The notes: generated by a model from the sequence alone, not told the origin. Shown: positions 1 to 12,997, counted from the first letter of the stretch. The stretch is DNA of 64,000 bases from Enterobacter soli ATCC BAA-2102 (GCF_001654845.1 NZ_LXES01000011.1:1-64000); one strand, 5' to 3'. Made by a program: numbers and translations.

Positions 1-2293
<2,293 letters not shown>

Positions 2294-2361
2294 TCAGTTA
2301 AGTAACCCAGAACGGGCAGCTTCGCTGAAGCGCCCGTCTGGTGACTATGACTCCGAAGGGA

Positions 2362-3406
<1,045 letters not shown>

Positions 3407-3427
3407 GAAATATACAGCGATCTCAAA

Positions 3428-3715
3428 TCACCAGTTCATTTGACTGGAGTGCGTCACAGCAAGATTGACGAAATCAGTATAGCCAACGACGTCAATTTTG
3501 GCTGAAATTTGACCAGAAAGACCCCGCGCGTCAATGTCTTCTTTCAGCGCAGATACAGAGATGGGGGCATTGGTAAGAATTTCAACGAAGCGGCTGCCTT
3601 CAATTGCCGCCAGCACGCCATCCTGAATGAGCAACAGGTCATCACCTTCGCGCAGCATTCTTACTAATGCTTCAATGTCGCATTGCCACGGTGAGTGGCT
3701 CAGGGTATGGAGCAT
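3428..3715 (-). CDS. tusB: Sulfurtransferase complex subunit TusB
   Basis: The 95-residue protein, beginning [20 protein letters not shown], has the size and sequence of TusB (DsrH family). TusB, TusC and TusD form the hexameric relay that passes sulfur from TusA to TusE and MnmA for 2-thiouridine at tRNA position 34. It is the last gene of the tusDCB run: tusC ends-to-start 7 bases away and all read from the minus strand. A promoter of its own is not apparent; it lies just upstream of the str promoter. Confidence 0.95.
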   Translation of the reverse strand: MLHTLSHSPWQCDIEALVRMLREGDDLLLIQDGVLAAIEGSRFVEILTNAPISVSALKEDIDARGLSGQISAKIDVVGYTDFVNLAVTHSSQMNW

Positions 3716-3722
3716 GACAGCC

Positions 3723-4082
3723 TCAGAAAGTCAGAATGGTATCGTAGTGAGAGAGTTGTTCGCGCAGCGCGTCAGCCGCAAGAACCGTTACGTCGAGGAC
3801 AAACGCGCTCTTTTCATTTAACCCGCGCGATGTCAGAGAATCGGCGCAAACATAGAACGTTTCAATATCGTAAAGCGGCAGGACTTTGAACGTCGCGATG
3901 TAATCGCGGGCCAGTACCGCCTGGGGGTGTTGTCCGGCAAGAAGCTGGAACACGCCATCGCCCAAAAAGAAAACACCAATGTCTTCCGTTAAGGCTGATG
4001 TCGCCAGCAGTGCATCAAGCCCTTCACGACCCGATGCGCTACCATGCGGCGCAGAGGAAAATACAAAAGCCACGCGATTCAT
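3723..4082 (-). CDS. tusC: Sulfurtransferase complex subunit TusC
   Basis: A 119-residue DsrF-family protein beginning [20 protein letters not shown]. It is the middle subunit of the cytoplasmic TusBCD complex in tRNA 2-thiolation. Its start overlaps the last base of tusD (position 4082), indicating translational coupling, and tusB follows after 7 bases. Length matches E. coli TusC. No catalytic cysteine relay is expected in this subunit. Confidence 0.95.
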   Translation of the reverse strand: MNRVAFVFSSAPHGSASGREGLDALLATSALTEDIGVFFLGDGVFQLLAGQHPQAVLARDYIATFKVLPLYDIETFYVCADSLTSRGLNEKSAFVLDVTVLAADALREQLSHYDTILTF

Positions 4083-4468
4083 CAGAACTGTACCATGCGA
4101 TCACAGGTCAGTGCGGCCTGAGCCAGGGCGCCTAAACCACTCAAAGAAAAACCGGCCTGAAGATTTGCTGCCGGGAATCCCAGCCGCGCGGCTTCAGTTG
4201 CATCGGTCACACCACGACGCAGCGCAGCAGCCACGCAGATATGTAATTCAACACCCTGCTTTTCGTTTAGCGCTTGCCAGGCGCGCACCAGGTCAAATTC
4301 ATCAGACGCCGGTGAAGTAAACTGATTAGCGTTATAGACGCCTTCGCGATAAAAGAAAACGCTCACCAGTTCATGCCTGGCTTCCAGTAACGCATGTGCA
4401 AATTGCAGCGCGCTGCTGGCTTGCTGTGTGCCATAAGCCGGGCCAGTCACCATCAGGGCAAAGCGCAT
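4082..4468 (-). CDS. tusD: Sulfurtransferase complex subunit TusD
   Basis: TusD is the catalytic subunit of TusBCD: its cysteine accepts persulfide sulfur from TusA. In this 128-residue protein the active cysteine is visible at residue 78 (VELHIC78VAAALRRG), the position known for E. coli TusD. One-base overlaps join it to yheO upstream (4468) and tusC downstream (4082), so the four genes are probably one transcript. Confidence 0.96.
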   Translation of the reverse strand: MRFALMVTGPAYGTQQASSALQFAHALLEARHELVSVFFYREGVYNANQFTSPASDEFDLVRAWQALNEKQGVELHICVAAALRRGVTDATEAARLGFPAANLQAGFSLSGLGALAQAALTCDRMVQF

Positions 4469-5190
4469 TACTTATCTTGCCCCAGGAAATCGCCGCTTTT
4501 GAACTGACGGATATAGAGATAAACCGTGTGCTTGGAGATGTTCAGACGGTCGGCCACCTGGTTAATGGCATCTTTAATATCAAAAATCCCTTTCTCGTAG
4601 AGGTTCAGCACGATCTGACGATTCTTGGCGTTGTTAGAGACATTGCGATCGGCATTAACCTCTTCGATGGTGAACTCGAGTGTTTGCGTGACGAGGTCTT
4701 CAACGGAAGAAGCAAAGTTAACGGATGAGCCTACTTCCGGGGTTTCTGGCGGAATAAAGGTGCTCATGATTTGCGAGAATGGTACATCAAGGTTCATGTT
4801 GATGCACAGCAGTCCAATCACCCGATGCTCGCGATTTCGAATGGCGATGGTTTCTGATTTCATCAGCACGCCACTTTTGGCACGGGTGAAATAACATTTG
4901 GAGACGCTGCTGTCCGCGCCGGTCATGTCGTGCAGCATACGCAATGCAAGGTCGGTGATAGGTGAGCCAATTTTACGGCCAGTATGTTCACCATTAGCAA
5001 TGCGGATGGCGGAACACTTCAGATCTTGCAAGGAGTGCAATACGATTTCGCAGTGGGACCCAATGAGCATCGCTAACCCGTCCACCACCGCTTCGTAGGA
5101 TTTCAGAATATCGAAATCGGTCTGATCGAAAGGACGTTGATCCAGCAAATCGAGCTCACTGGTTTCGTTGGTTAAAAGCGACCTGGACAT
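4468..5190 (-). CDS. yheO: YheO family DNA-binding regulator
   Basis: A 240-residue protein. Residues about 20-135 form the PAS-like YheO domain ([19 protein letters not shown] through [15 protein letters not shown]), and the C-terminal 60 residues end in a helix-turn-helix ([23 protein letters not shown]). It heads the yheO-tusDCB run with a one-base overlap to tusD. The family is predicted to regulate transcription in response to a small ligand; ligand and targets are not evident here. The start at 5190 gives the conserved N-terminus [20 protein letters not shown]. Confidence 0.93.
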   Translation of the reverse strand: MSRSLLTNETSELDLLDQRPFDQTDFDILKSYEAVVDGLAMLIGSHCEIVLHSLQDLKCSAIRIANGEHTGRKIGSPITDLALRMLHDMTGADSSVSKCYFTRAKSGVLMKSETIAIRNREHRVIGLLCINMNLDVPFSQIMSTFIPPETPEVGSSVNFASSVEDLVTQTLEFTIEEVNADRNVSNNAKNRQIVLNLYEKGIFDIKDAINQVADRLNISKHTVYLYIRQFKSGDFLGQDK

Positions 5191-5316
5191 GAAAAAAACA
5201 CTCCTTTTCAGGAGCCTGTCGTTATGTTTTCAGGGCAGGCTCATTATCTACACGGACAACTAAATTAATACAGCGTGTATAACGCTTTCCAGTGTTAATT
5301 ATATCTGCCCCACAAT

Positions 5317-5345
5317 AAAAAAAACCGCCGCCTTAAAGGCGGCGG
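5317..5345 (-). terminator. Intrinsic terminator of fkpA
   Basis: CCGCCGCC (5325-5332) pairs with GGCGGCGG (5338-5345) around a 5-base loop, and the run of A at 5317-5324 gives a U-tract on the minus strand. It lies just after the fkpA stop and separates fkpA from yheO. Confidence 0.93.
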
Positions 5346-5356
5346 TTTTCATAACA

Positions 5357-6178
5357 TTACTTCTTGGCGTCTGCCGCGGCTTTCTCGTCTGCCGGCGCGT
5401 CAGTTTTCGCATCGGCTTTCGGTGCTGGTTTGATGTCCAGCAACTCTACTTCGAAGACCAGCGTAGAGTTCGCAGGGATGCCTGGAACGCCAGTTTTGCC
5501 GTATGCCAGATCAGGTGGGATGACCAGCTGGATTTTACCGCCTTTCTTGATGTTTTTCAGACCTTCAGTCCAGCCAGGGATCACACCATCCAGACGGAAG
5601 GAGAGAGGTTCGCCACGGGTGTAAGAGTTATCGAACTCTTTACCGTCGATCAGCGTACCTTTGTAGTTAACCACTACAGTGTCGCTGTCTTTTGGCGCAT
5701 CACCAGTACCTTCTTTCTCTACTTTATAGACCAGGCCAGTAGAAGAGGTTTTGACGCCTTTCTCTTTAGCAAAAGTATCACGGTAGGCTTTGCCTTTTGC
5801 TTCGTTGTCTTTTGCGTCAGCATCCATCTTGGTCTGAGCTGCGCCTTTCACGCGAGCTTCAAACGCCTGAAGAGTCTGTTCGATTTCCTGGTCAGACAGT
5901 TTGCTCTTGTCTGCAAAAGCATCCTGAACACCGGCGATCAGCTGAGCTTTATCCAGTTTGATGCCCAGTTTCTCTTGCTCTTTCAGAGAGTTTTCCATGT
6001 AACGACCCAGAGATGCGCCAAGTGCGTAGGCGGATTTCTGGTCGTCATTTTTGAACGCCGCTTTGCTGTCTGTCGTCGCAGCAGGTTTCGCAGCAGTATC
6101 AGCAGCGAAAGACAGCGGCGCATTCAGTGCAACCGCCATCGTGGTTGCCAGCAGCGTTACTTTAAACAGTGATTTCAT
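5357..6178 (-). CDS. fkpA: Periplasmic FKBP-type peptidyl-prolyl isomerase FkpA
   Basis: A 273-residue periplasmic chaperone and proline isomerase. The signal peptide MKSLFKVTLLATTMAVALNA runs to a cleavage site near SFA-ADT (about residue 25). An N-terminal helical dimerisation/chaperone domain follows (about 45-140), then the FKBP domain (about 150-250: VVVNYKGTLIDGKEFDNSY, GVIPGWTEGL, YGKTGVPGIPANSTLVFEVELL). A lysine/alanine/aspartate-rich tail ends the protein. Divergent from slyX; a sigma-E-type promoter lies upstream and a strong terminator downstream. Confidence 0.97.
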   Translation of the reverse strand: MKSLFKVTLLATTMAVALNAPLSFAADTAAKPAATTDSKAAFKNDDQKSAYALGASLGRYMENSLKEQEKLGIKLDKAQLIAGVQDAFADKSKLSDQEIEQTLQAFEARVKGAAQTKMDADAKDNEAKGKAYRDTFAKEKGVKTSSTGLVYKVEKEGTGDAPKDSDTVVVNYKGTLIDGKEFDNSYTRGEPLSFRLDGVIPGWTEGLKNIKKGGKIQLVIPPDLAYGKTGVPGIPANSTLVFEVELLDIKPAPKADAKTDAPADEKAAADAKK

Positions 6179-6292
6179 CCATATCTCCAGGGCCTGGGGA
6201 CTCTCACCCCAGAGTTAAACGTAAATGAGTAGCGTACTATAAAACGTTGTGGAAGAAATCTACAGACAGACTCTCCCGATTCTCGCCACTTT

Positions 6293-6320
6293 TCAGACTA
6301 TTTTTGTTTAAATAAGTTTC
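6293..6320 (-). promoter_or_regulatory. Sigma-E-type promoter for fkpA
   Basis: The minus strand shows GAAACTT (6320-6314), a 16-base spacer, then TCTGA (6297-6293), matching the RpoE consensus GGAACTT-N16-TCTGA with one -35 mismatch. fkpA belongs to the sigma-E envelope stress regulon in E. coli. Transcription would start near 6287, leaving a leader of about 110 bases. Confidence 0.85.
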
Positions 6321-6415
6321 TTGCCAATGGGATGGATACTGTACTTAGGGATAAACTCGGTTAAAATTCGCCGCCCTCGCCCGGTATGGCGAAAGAGAAA
6401 TGAACGAGGTGAATC

Positions 6416-6634
6416 ATGAAAGACACAATGATAGAAGAGAGACTGGCTGAGCTGGAAAGCCGCCTGGCCTTTCAGGACATCACCATCGAAGAGCTTAACC
6501 AAACGGTGACAGCCCACGAGCTAGAAATGGCAAAACTGCGGGATCTGCTGCGCCTGCTCACTGAAAAAGTGAAAGCCACACAGTCATCGCACATCGCCTC
6601 TCAATCTGAAGAGACGCCACCACCTCATTATTGA
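6416..6634 (+). CDS. slyX: SlyX family protein
   Basis: A 72-residue acidic protein beginning [20 protein letters not shown]. Nearly the whole chain up to residue 55 has heptad spacing of leucine and isoleucine typical of a coiled coil, and the end is polar (SEETPPPHY). SlyX is conserved in proteobacteria beside slyD, but its function is unknown. It is divergent from fkpA and convergent with slyD. A GAGGTGA ribosome binding site precedes the ATG at 6416. Confidence 0.93.
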   Translation: MKDTMIEERLAELESRLAFQDITIEELNQTVTAHELEMAKLRDLLRLLTEKVKATQSSHIASQSEETPPPHY

Positions 6635-6639
6635 GGCGT

Positions 6640-6667
6640 AAAAAAAGCGGGATAATCCCGCTTTTTT
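6640..6667. terminator. Bidirectional terminator after slyX
   Basis: AGCGGGA (6646-6652) pairs with TCCCGCT (6656-6662) around a 3-base loop, with A-runs before and T-runs after, so it can work on both strands. It lies 11 bases beyond the slyX stop. Confidence 0.9.
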
Positions 6668-6668
6668 G

Positions 6669-6700
6669 TGCCCGGTGGCGCGAAGCTTACCGGGCCTACA
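6669..6700. repeat. REP element (slyX/slyD junction)
   Basis: An imperfect palindrome GCCCGGTGGCGC-GAAGC-TTACCGGGCC of the enterobacterial REP type, lying between the convergent slyX and slyD genes. Related copies occur at 12962, 25978 and 37923 in this window. Confidence 0.85.
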
Positions 6701-6716
6701 TGTCAAACGACAGGTA

Positions 6717-7307
6717 TTAGTGGCAGCCGCAACCGCCGTTACCGCAACCACCTTTACCGTGGTCGTGACCATGGTCGTGATCGTGGCCGTGACCACCGCA
6801 GCAACCGTCGTGGCCGTGATCGTGGTCATGGTCGTGACCATGTGCACCGTGAACATGGCCGTGAGCCAGTTCTTCTTCGGTTGCTTCACGAACAGCAACA
6901 ACTTCTACGTTGAATTTCAGGTTCTGGCCAGCCAGCATGTGGTTACCATCAACCACAACGTGGTCGTCTTCAACTTCAGTGATTTCTACAGGAACCGGGC
7001 CCTGGTCGGTTTCAGCCAGGAAACGCATACCAACCTGAAGTTCGTCAACGCCCATGAACACGTCTTTAGGAACGCGCTGAACCAGGTTGTCGTCGTACTG
7101 ACCGTAAGCGTCGTTTGCGCCTACAGCAACGTCAAATTTGTCGCCAACTTCATGACCTTCCAGCGCGTTTTCCAGGCCGGAAATCAGAGAACCGTGACCA
7201 TGCAGGTAGTCCAGCGGCGCACTCACCGGAGACTCATCAACCAACACACCGTCTTCTGTACGTACCTGATAGGCCAGGCTGACCACCAGGTCTTTTGCTA
7301 CTTTCAT
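6717..7307 (-). CDS. slyD: FKBP-type isomerase and metallochaperone SlyD
   Basis: A 196-residue cytoplasmic prolyl isomerase that also supplies nickel for hydrogenase maturation. The FKBP domain occupies residues 1-69 and about 130-145, interrupted by the insert-in-flap chaperone domain (about 70-128). The last 48 residues are almost only His, Gly, Asp and Cys (repeats of HGHDHDH, then GKGGCGNGGCGCH), the metal-binding tail. The start MKVAKDLVVSLAYQVRTED is the family N-terminus. Convergent with slyX. Confidence 0.98.
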   Translation of the reverse strand: MKVAKDLVVSLAYQVRTEDGVLVDESPVSAPLDYLHGHGSLISGLENALEGHEVGDKFDVAVGANDAYGQYDDNLVQRVPKDVFMGVDELQVGMRFLAETDQGPVPVEITEVEDDHVVVDGNHMLAGQNLKFNVEVVAVREATEEELAHGHVHGAHGHDHDHDHGHDGCCGGHGHDHDHGHDHGKGGCGNGGCGCH

Positions 7308-7401
7308 GATATCTCCTGAGCGTGGGAAAATTGCTGGCGCAGATTGTAGCCGAAATCTGCACCCGTGTACCCTTTAGCTTAAAAAAACTCAGGGCATATC
7401 G

Positions 7402-7602
7402 CTAGTCCGGATGAAAAATGCCGATGACTTGCTCTTCTTTGCGAACATGCTCGCGCGCTTCTTTGTCAGCCTCACGCATCTGATGACCGCACTTAACACA
7501 CTCAACAACATCAATATTATTCTCGCGCCACATTGCCAGCGTATCTTGCGCCTGGCAGGTCGGACACTTTGCACCCGCGATAAAGCGTTTACGTACCGCC
7601 AT
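7402..7602 (-). CDS. yheV: YheV family zinc-ribbon protein
   Basis: A 66-residue protein with two CxxC pairs, CPTC (residues 13-16) and CVKC (35-38), spaced as in a zinc ribbon. No biochemical function is established for the family. It lies 12 bases downstream of kefB on the same strand, as in E. coli, so it is probably the last gene of kefG-kefB-yheV. Confidence 0.93.
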   Translation of the reverse strand: MAVRKRFIAGAKCPTCQAQDTLAMWRENNIDVVECVKCGHQMREADKEAREHVRKEEQVIGIFHPD

Positions 7603-7614
7603 GTTATTTACCTT

Positions 7615-9420
7615 TTATTCAAATTCATCCCAGCCATCCAGCTGGCGTCGTTCTTGCTGCATCTCTCTCTGGAAGATCTCTTCCAGCTCGCGTCGCGCTT
7701 CCCGCACACGGGAAATCTGCACCGTATCGGTATGAACAGGCATAAGCTCGCGCAACATGCGCATGTCCAGCCTGCGGAAATGCATCTGGGCGCGCTGGGC
7801 CTGATGAGGATGCATACCCAATGAAACAAGCGCTTTACGCCCAAGCTCTAGCGCGGATGAGAATGTCTCACGCGAGAAATGTTTTACCCCCGCCTGCAAC
7901 AGTTCATGCGCCTCAACACGCCCACGGGCACGCGCCAGGATATGTAAATGCGGGAAGTGCTGCTGGCACAGCTCCACCAGCTTCATGGTGTCTTCCGGCT
8001 CGTTACAGGTAATGACGATGGATTCAGCAGCTTCTGCCCCGGCAGAGCGTAACAGCTCAAGCTGAGTGGCATCACCGTAGTAAACCTTATAGCCATATTT
8101 CCGCATCAGGTTCACCGCGCTGATATCACGCTCCAGCACCGTGATACGCATTTTGTTCGCCATAAGCAAACGCCCGATAACCTGACCAAAACGGCCAAAT
8201 CCCACGACGATAACCTGCGGTTTATCATCTTCCACCCACGGGGTTTCGTCTTCATCTTCTGTCAGGTTAAAGCGACGGGACAGGAACTTATCCACCAGCT
8301 TCATCAGCAGCGGCGTGGTCATCATCGACAACGTCACCGTCACCAGCAGCAACGCCATCTGGTCATCTTTGAACAATTTCTGCGACGATGCCATGGAGAA
8401 GAGCACAAATGCGAACTCTCCCCCCTGACTTAACACACTGGCAAACTGCATTCGCTCAGAGCTGCGCAGCCCATAAATCCGCGCCAGCGCGTACAGCACC
8501 AGCGTTTTGACCGACACCAGCACAGCAACGCAGACCACCACCCACAGTAGATGGGTATAAAGCACGCCCAGATTGAGCGCCATGCCCACCGAAATAAAGA
8601 ACAGCCCTAACAGCAGCCCTTTAAACGGATCGATGGCAATTTCCAGCTCGTGACGGTATTCGCTTTCGGCAAGTAGCACCCCAGCGATAAACGTCCCGAG
8701 CGCCATAGAAAGCCCCAGCGCATCCATAAATAACGCTGACCCGAGCACCAGCAGCAGCGTTGCCGCCGTAAACACTTCGCGCACACCAGATGCGGCAATA
8801 AAGCGGAACACCGGGCGCAGTAAGAAGCGCCCACCAATCAGCATCCCCGCGAAGGCCAGCACCTTCATCGAGACTTTCGCCCAGTCAAAGTGATCGTCGC
8901 CAGAGCCTGCCAGCAGCGGCACCAGCGCCAGGGCTGGGATCACCGCCAGATCCTGAAACAGCAGCACCGAAAAACCCAGCTGACCCGCTTCACTGCGGTT
9001 CATGCCCTTGTCGCGCATCAGCTGTAACGCCATTGCCGTGGAAGACATGGCCAGGCCAATACCGCCAATCACTGCCGCTTGCCAGGAAAAATGAGTGAGC
9101 ATTAATAGCCCGCCCAGAATGGCAGCACTGAACACGACCTGCGCCGTCCCGACACCAAAAATAGAGCGGCGTAATTGCCACAGCTTAGACGGGTTCAGCT
9201 CTAGGCCGATGATGAACATCAGGAACACCACCCCCAGCTCAGAGAAGTGCAGGATTTCATCAACATCGCTGATAAACCCAAGCCCCCACGGGCCGATGGC
9301 AATCCCCGCCAGCAAATACCCCAGCACTGCGCCAATGCCAATCCGCGATGCCAACGGCACGGCAACCACAGCGGCAAATAAGAAGAGCACGCCAGCCAGC
9401 AGTAAATTCGATCCTTCCAT
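7615..9420 (-). CDS. kefB: Glutathione-regulated potassium/proton antiporter KefB
   Basis: A 601-residue inner-membrane protein that releases K+ when electrophiles form glutathione adducts, acidifying the cytoplasm. The first about 380 residues hold 12-13 hydrophobic segments of the CPA2 exchanger domain. An RCK/TrkA-N domain begins near residue 400 ([17 protein letters not shown]). The start at 9420 gives [16 protein letters not shown], the family N-terminus; an upstream in-frame codon would add 12 residues inside kefG. It overlaps the kefG stop by one base (TGATG). Confidence 0.97.
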   Translation of the reverse strand: MEGSNLLLAGVLFLFAAVVAVPLASRIGIGAVLGYLLAGIAIGPWGLGFISDVDEILHFSELGVVFLMFIIGLELNPSKLWQLRRSIFGVGTAQVVFSAAILGGLLMLTHFSWQAAVIGGIGLAMSSTAMALQLMRDKGMNRSEAGQLGFSVLLFQDLAVIPALALVPLLAGSGDDHFDWAKVSMKVLAFAGMLIGGRFLLRPVFRFIAASGVREVFTAATLLLVLGSALFMDALGLSMALGTFIAGVLLAESEYRHELEIAIDPFKGLLLGLFFISVGMALNLGVLYTHLLWVVVCVAVLVSVKTLVLYALARIYGLRSSERMQFASVLSQGGEFAFVLFSMASSQKLFKDDQMALLLVTVTLSMMTTPLLMKLVDKFLSRRFNLTEDEDETPWVEDDKPQVIVVGFGRFGQVIGRLLMANKMRITVLERDISAVNLMRKYGYKVYYGDATQLELLRSAGAEAAESIVITCNEPEDTMKLVELCQQHFPHLHILARARGRVEAHELLQAGVKHFSRETFSSALELGRKALVSLGMHPHQAQRAQMHFRRLDMRMLRELMPVHTDTVQISRVREARRELEEIFQREMQQERRQLDGWDEFE

Positions 9421-9974
9421 CAGCGACCTCCTGCCGGGATCGGCGAGGCCAGCCATTCACCATAGGCTTTGGCATGACTTGCCAGCTCCTGCGGCTCCTG
9501 ACGGCGCGCCCAGTAAACAATGATCGGGCTCATCCAGTGCATACGGCACATGGCAGCCGTGAGTTCGAACGGTCGCAAAATATCGCTCATGGGATAACGA
9601 TTCAGACCATCATAGCGGTAAGCGCTCTCTGGCTCGCCCGTGGTGATGACGCTACGCCAGTACTTTCCCGCCAGTTGGTTGCCTCCTACCCCGCTGGAGA
9701 AACCCCGGCTCAGAACGCGATCCAGCCACTCTTTGAGCAGCGCCGGACAACAGTAGGTATAAAGCGGATGCTGGAACACAATCACGTCATGCTGACGCAG
9801 CAGTTCCTGCTCGTATGGAATATCGATAAAGAAATCAGGGTAGTGCGCGTAGAGATCGTGCACCGTCACGTTACTGAGCTGTGAAGCCGGCTTAAGCAGA
9901 ACCCGGTTCGCCACCGAGTCCTGAGATTCCGGATGGGCATACAGCAGCAGCACTTTTGCTGTCTGAGACATCAC
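9420..9974 (-). CDS. kefG: KefG, flavodoxin-like ancillary protein of KefB
   Basis: A 184-residue flavoprotein of the NQO1/MdaB type needed for full KefB activity. The flavodoxin-like core starts [18 protein letters not shown] (residues 7-24), with [18 protein letters not shown] typical of the family near residue 80-97. It is translationally coupled to kefB through a one-base stop/start overlap. It is divergent from yheS; the promoter must lie in the 129 bases between them. Confidence 0.95.
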   Translation of the reverse strand: MMSQTAKVLLLYAHPESQDSVANRVLLKPASQLSNVTVHDLYAHYPDFFIDIPYEQELLRQHDVIVFQHPLYTYCCPALLKEWLDRVLSRGFSSGVGGNQLAGKYWRSVITTGEPESAYRYDGLNRYPMSDILRPFELTAAMCRMHWMSPIIVYWARRQEPQELASHAKAYGEWLASPIPAGGR

Positions 9975-10103
9975 TCCCCTCCCGGTTCTGTTTTTGTGTA
10001 TTGTTGTCGTTTTGGGCTACCATGGCGGCCCGGTGGGGAATATGGCCCACACCTTACATTATCATAATGACAAATTAACATAGTCGGAACATACGGCGCT
10101 TCT

Positions 10104-12008
10104 ATGATTGTTTTCTCCTCGTTACAAATTCGTCGCGGCGTGCGTGTCCTGCTGGACAACGCAACGGCCACCATCAATCCAGGTCAAAAAGTCGGTCTGG
10201 TCGGCAAAAACGGCTGTGGCAAATCCACCCTGCTGTCGCTGCTGAAGAACGAGATAAGCGCCGATGGCGGGAATTTTACCTTCCCGGGTAACTGGCAGCT
10301 TGCGTGGGTAAATCAGGAAACCCCCGCGCTGAGCGAACCCGCACTCGACTATGTTATTGACGGCGATCGTGAATACCGCAAGCTGGAGCGCGAGCTTCAC
10401 GATGCCAACGAACGCAACGACGGCCACGCCATTGCCACCGTTCACGGCAAGCTGGATGCCATCGACGCCTGGACGATTCGTTCACGCGCATCGAGCCTGC
10501 TGCACGGTCTGGGTTTCAGCAACGAACAGCTTGAACGCCCGGTGAGCGACTTCTCCGGTGGCTGGCGTATGCGCCTTAACCTGGCGCAGGCGCTGATCTG
10601 CCGTTCTGACCTGCTGCTGCTCGACGAACCGACGAACCACCTCGATCTCGATGCGGTTATCTGGCTGGAAAAATGGCTGAAAAGCTATCAGGGTACGCTG
10701 ATTTTGATCTCCCACGACCGCGATTTCCTGGACCCGGTGGTAGATAAAATTATTCATATTGAACAGCAAACCATGTTCGAGTACACCGGCAACTACAGCT
10801 CCTTCGAGCGCCAGCGTGCCACCCGTCTTGCCCAGCAGCAATCGATGTACGAAAGCCAGCAACAGCGCGTGGCGCATCTGCAAAGCTTCGTCGATCGCTT
10901 TAAAGCCAAAGCTTCGAAGGCCAAGCAGGCGCAAAGCCGCATCAAAATGCTGGAGCGCATGGAGATGATTGCCCCGGCGCATGTGGATAACCCGTTCCAC
11001 TTTAGCTTCCGCGAACCCGAAAGCCTGCCGAATCCATTGCTGAAAATGGAGAAAGTCAGCGCGGGCTACGGTGAGCGCATTATTCTGGACTCTATTAAGC
11101 TCAACCTGGTGCCGGGTTCACGTATCGGCCTGTTAGGGCGTAATGGTGCGGGTAAATCGACCCTGATTAAGCTGCTGGCGGGTGAACTGAATCCGGTAAG
11201 CGGTGATATCGGTCTGGCGAAGGGGATCAAGCTTGGTTACTTCGCTCAGCATCAGCTGGAATTTTTACGCGCCGATGAGTCGCCAATTCAGCACCTGGCA
11301 CGTCTGGCCCCGCAGGAAATGGAGCAGAAGCTGCGCGACTACCTTGGCGGCTTTGGCTTCCAGGGCGATAAGGTCACGGAAAACACCGAGCGTTTTTCTG
11401 GCGGTGAGAAAGCCCGTCTGGTGCTGGCGTTGATCGTCTGGCAGCGCCCTAACCTGCTGCTGCTCGATGAACCGACCAACCACCTGGATCTCGACATGCG
11501 TCAGGCATTGACCGAAGCGCTGATTGAGTTCGAAGGCGCGCTGGTTGTGGTTTCGCACGACCGTCACCTGATCCGCTCCACCACTGACGATCTCTACCTG
11601 GTGCACGGCGGTAAAGTCGAACCGTTCGACGGCGACCTGGAAGACTATCAGCAGTGGCTGACGGACGTGCAAAAGCAGGAAAACTTGCCGGAAGAGTCAG
11701 CGAAGGACAACGCCAACAGCGCGCAGTCGCGTAAAGATCAGAAGCGCCGCGAAGCAGAGCTGCGCACCCAGACGCAGCCGCTGCGTAAAGAGATCACCCG
11801 TCTGGAAAAAGAGATGGAGAAACTCAACGCCACGCTTGCCACCGTTGAAGAGAAGCTGGGCGACAGCGGGCTGTACGATCAGAGCCGCAAAGCCGAGCTG
11901 ACCGATTGCCTGCAAACTCAGGCGAAGACCAAATCCAGCCTCGAAGAGTGTGAAATGGCCTGGCTGGACGCACAAGAGCAGCTGGAAGCGATGCTACAGG
12001 CTGACTAA
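10104..12008 (+). CDS. yheS: ABC-F family ATPase YheS
   Basis: A 634-residue cytoplasmic ABC-F protein with two ATPase domains and no membrane segments. Domain 1 has Walker A GKNGCGKST (residues 33-41), signature FSGGWRMRL and Walker B LLLLDEPTNHLD; domain 2 has GRNGAGKST, FSGGEKARL and LLLLDEPTNHLD. The interdomain linker (about 240-300) and the C-terminal region (about 540-634) are charged and coiled-coil-like. Relatives act on the ribosome; a specific role for YheS is not settled. mdcR follows after only 14 bases, with no terminator visible. Confidence 0.96.
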   Translation: MIVFSSLQIRRGVRVLLDNATATINPGQKVGLVGKNGCGKSTLLSLLKNEISADGGNFTFPGNWQLAWVNQETPALSEPALDYVIDGDREYRKLERELHDANERNDGHAIATVHGKLDAIDAWTIRSRASSLLHGLGFSNEQLERPVSDFSGGWRMRLNLAQALICRSDLLLLDEPTNHLDLDAVIWLEKWLKSYQGTLILISHDRDFLDPVVDKIIHIEQQTMFEYTGNYSSFERQRATRLAQQQSMYESQQQRVAHLQSFVDRFKAKASKAKQAQSRIKMLERMEMIAPAHVDNPFHFSFREPESLPNPLLKMEKVSAGYGERIILDSIKLNLVPGSRIGLLGRNGAGKSTLIKLLAGELNPVSGDIGLAKGIKLGYFAQHQLEFLRADESPIQHLARLAPQEMEQKLRDYLGGFGFQGDKVTENTERFSGGEKARLVLALIVWQRPNLLLLDEPTNHLDLDMRQALTEALIEFEGALVVVSHDRHLIRSTTDDLYLVHGGKVEPFDGDLEDYQQWLTDVQKQENLPEESAKDNANSAQSRKDQKRREAELRTQTQPLRKEITRLEKEMEKLNATLATVEEKLGDSGLYDQSRKAELTDCLQTQAKTKSSLEECEMAWLDAQEQLEAMLQAD

Positions 12009-12022
12009 CCCCCAGGAGAGTT

Positions 12023-12955
12023 ATGAGTTTCGATACCACGAGCGATATTACATTCCGTAAACTCAGCATCTTCATGACGTTCATGGAGAAAGGCAATATC
12101 GCGCGTACCGCCGAAACTCTGGGCCTCAGCGGCGTCAGCGTGCACCGCGCGCTGCATACGCTGGAAGAAAACGTCCGATGCCCGCTGTTTACCCACAAGG
12201 GGCGTAACCTGATTGCGCTGCCATCCGCCTGGACGCTGCTGGAATATTGCCAGGAAGTGATGCAGGTGATGGCGCGTGGAGTGGAAGAGTCGCGCAAAAT
12301 TGCCGGGATCGGCCAGGGCAGGCTGCGGGTGGGCACTCTCTACTCGCTTACGCTGGAAACGGTGCCGCGCCTGATCATGGGCATGAAGCTACGTCGTCCG
12401 GATCTGGAGATGGATCTGACGATGGGCTCTAACGAAACCCTGCTGCATTTGCTGGATGAAGGCACGCTGGACGCCGTGTTAATTTCGATTTCCGAAAGCG
12501 ATATCGACCGTAACAGTCTTGAAGTCCTTCCCCTGTTCCATGACGATATTTTCCTTGCCGCTCCGGCGTCAGCCTCGCTGAACACCAGTGGGCTGGCGGA
12601 TCTCCGTGATTATAAAGATCAGAAGTTTGTCGCGCTGGCGGAAGGGTTTGCGACCTATGCGGGCTTTCAGGAAGCCTTTCATATCGCCGGTTTTGAGCCG
12701 GAGATTGTGACGCGCGTGAATGACATTTTCTCAATGCTGAGTCTGGTGCAGGCGGGTGTAGGCTTTACGCTGATGCCGGGCAGGATGAAGAAAGTGTATG
12801 AGAATTCGGTGCAGTTGCTGAAACTGGCGCAGCCGTACCAGATGCAGCAGCTTATCGCCATTGTGTTTGCCCGCAACCGCGAACAAGACCCAAGCCTGCG
12901 CGCATTGGCCGCCGAGGGGCGGATGTATGCGCGCAGTTTGCAGGATAGCGCCTGA
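12023..12955 (+). CDS. mdcR: LysR-type regulator, probable malonate regulator MdcR
   Basis: A 310-residue LysR-family protein. The winged helix-turn-helix is at residues 10-68 (FRKLSIFMTFMEKGNIARTA, LSGVSVHRALHTLE); the effector-binding domain starts near 95. It faces the mdcABCDEFGH genes convergently at their distal end, as expected for MdcR, which in Klebsiella pneumoniae controls malonate decarboxylase expression. It begins only 14 bases after yheS, with the ribosome binding site CAGGAGAG in that gap, so read-through from yheS is likely. Identity as MdcR is inferred from family and context. Confidence 0.88.
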   Translation: MSFDTTSDITFRKLSIFMTFMEKGNIARTAETLGLSGVSVHRALHTLEENVRCPLFTHKGRNLIALPSAWTLLEYCQEVMQVMARGVEESRKIAGIGQGRLRVGTLYSLTLETVPRLIMGMKLRRPDLEMDLTMGSNETLLHLLDEGTLDAVLISISESDIDRNSLEVLPLFHDDIFLAAPASASLNTSGLADLRDYKDQKFVALAEGFATYAGFQEAFHIAGFEPEIVTRVNDIFSMLSLVQAGVGFTLMPGRMKKVYENSVQLLKLAQPYQMQQLIAIVFARNREQDPSLRALAAEGRMYARSLQDSA

Positions 12956-12961
12956 TGTTAT

Positions 12962-12990
12962 TGCCCGGTAAGGCGCAGCCGCCACCGGGC
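12962..12990. repeat. REP element between mdcR and mdcH
   Basis: TGCCCGGTAAGGCGC-AGCC-GCCACCGGGCA is an imperfect REP-type palindrome filling most of the 42-base gap between the two convergent stop codons. It may also serve as the only transcription barrier between the two units; no U-tract is present. Confidence 0.85.
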
Positions 12991-12997
12991 ATTACAT

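Noticed and set aside
6308..6517. 69-codon minus-strand frame across the slyX start
   Set aside because: It overlaps the fkpA sigma-E promoter and slyX; both are better supported.
6720..6850. Short repeated units resembling a CRISPR or tandem repeat
   Set aside because: The units are degenerate His/Asp/Gly codons within slyD, without constant repeats or spacers.
6666..7319. Open frames opposite slyD with Val/Thr or His/Arg repeats
   Set aside because: They are the complement of the His-rich slyD tail.
12956..12997. Possible attachment site or duplication at the mdc edge
   Set aside because: The sequence is an ordinary REP element; no direct repeat of it was found near yheT.
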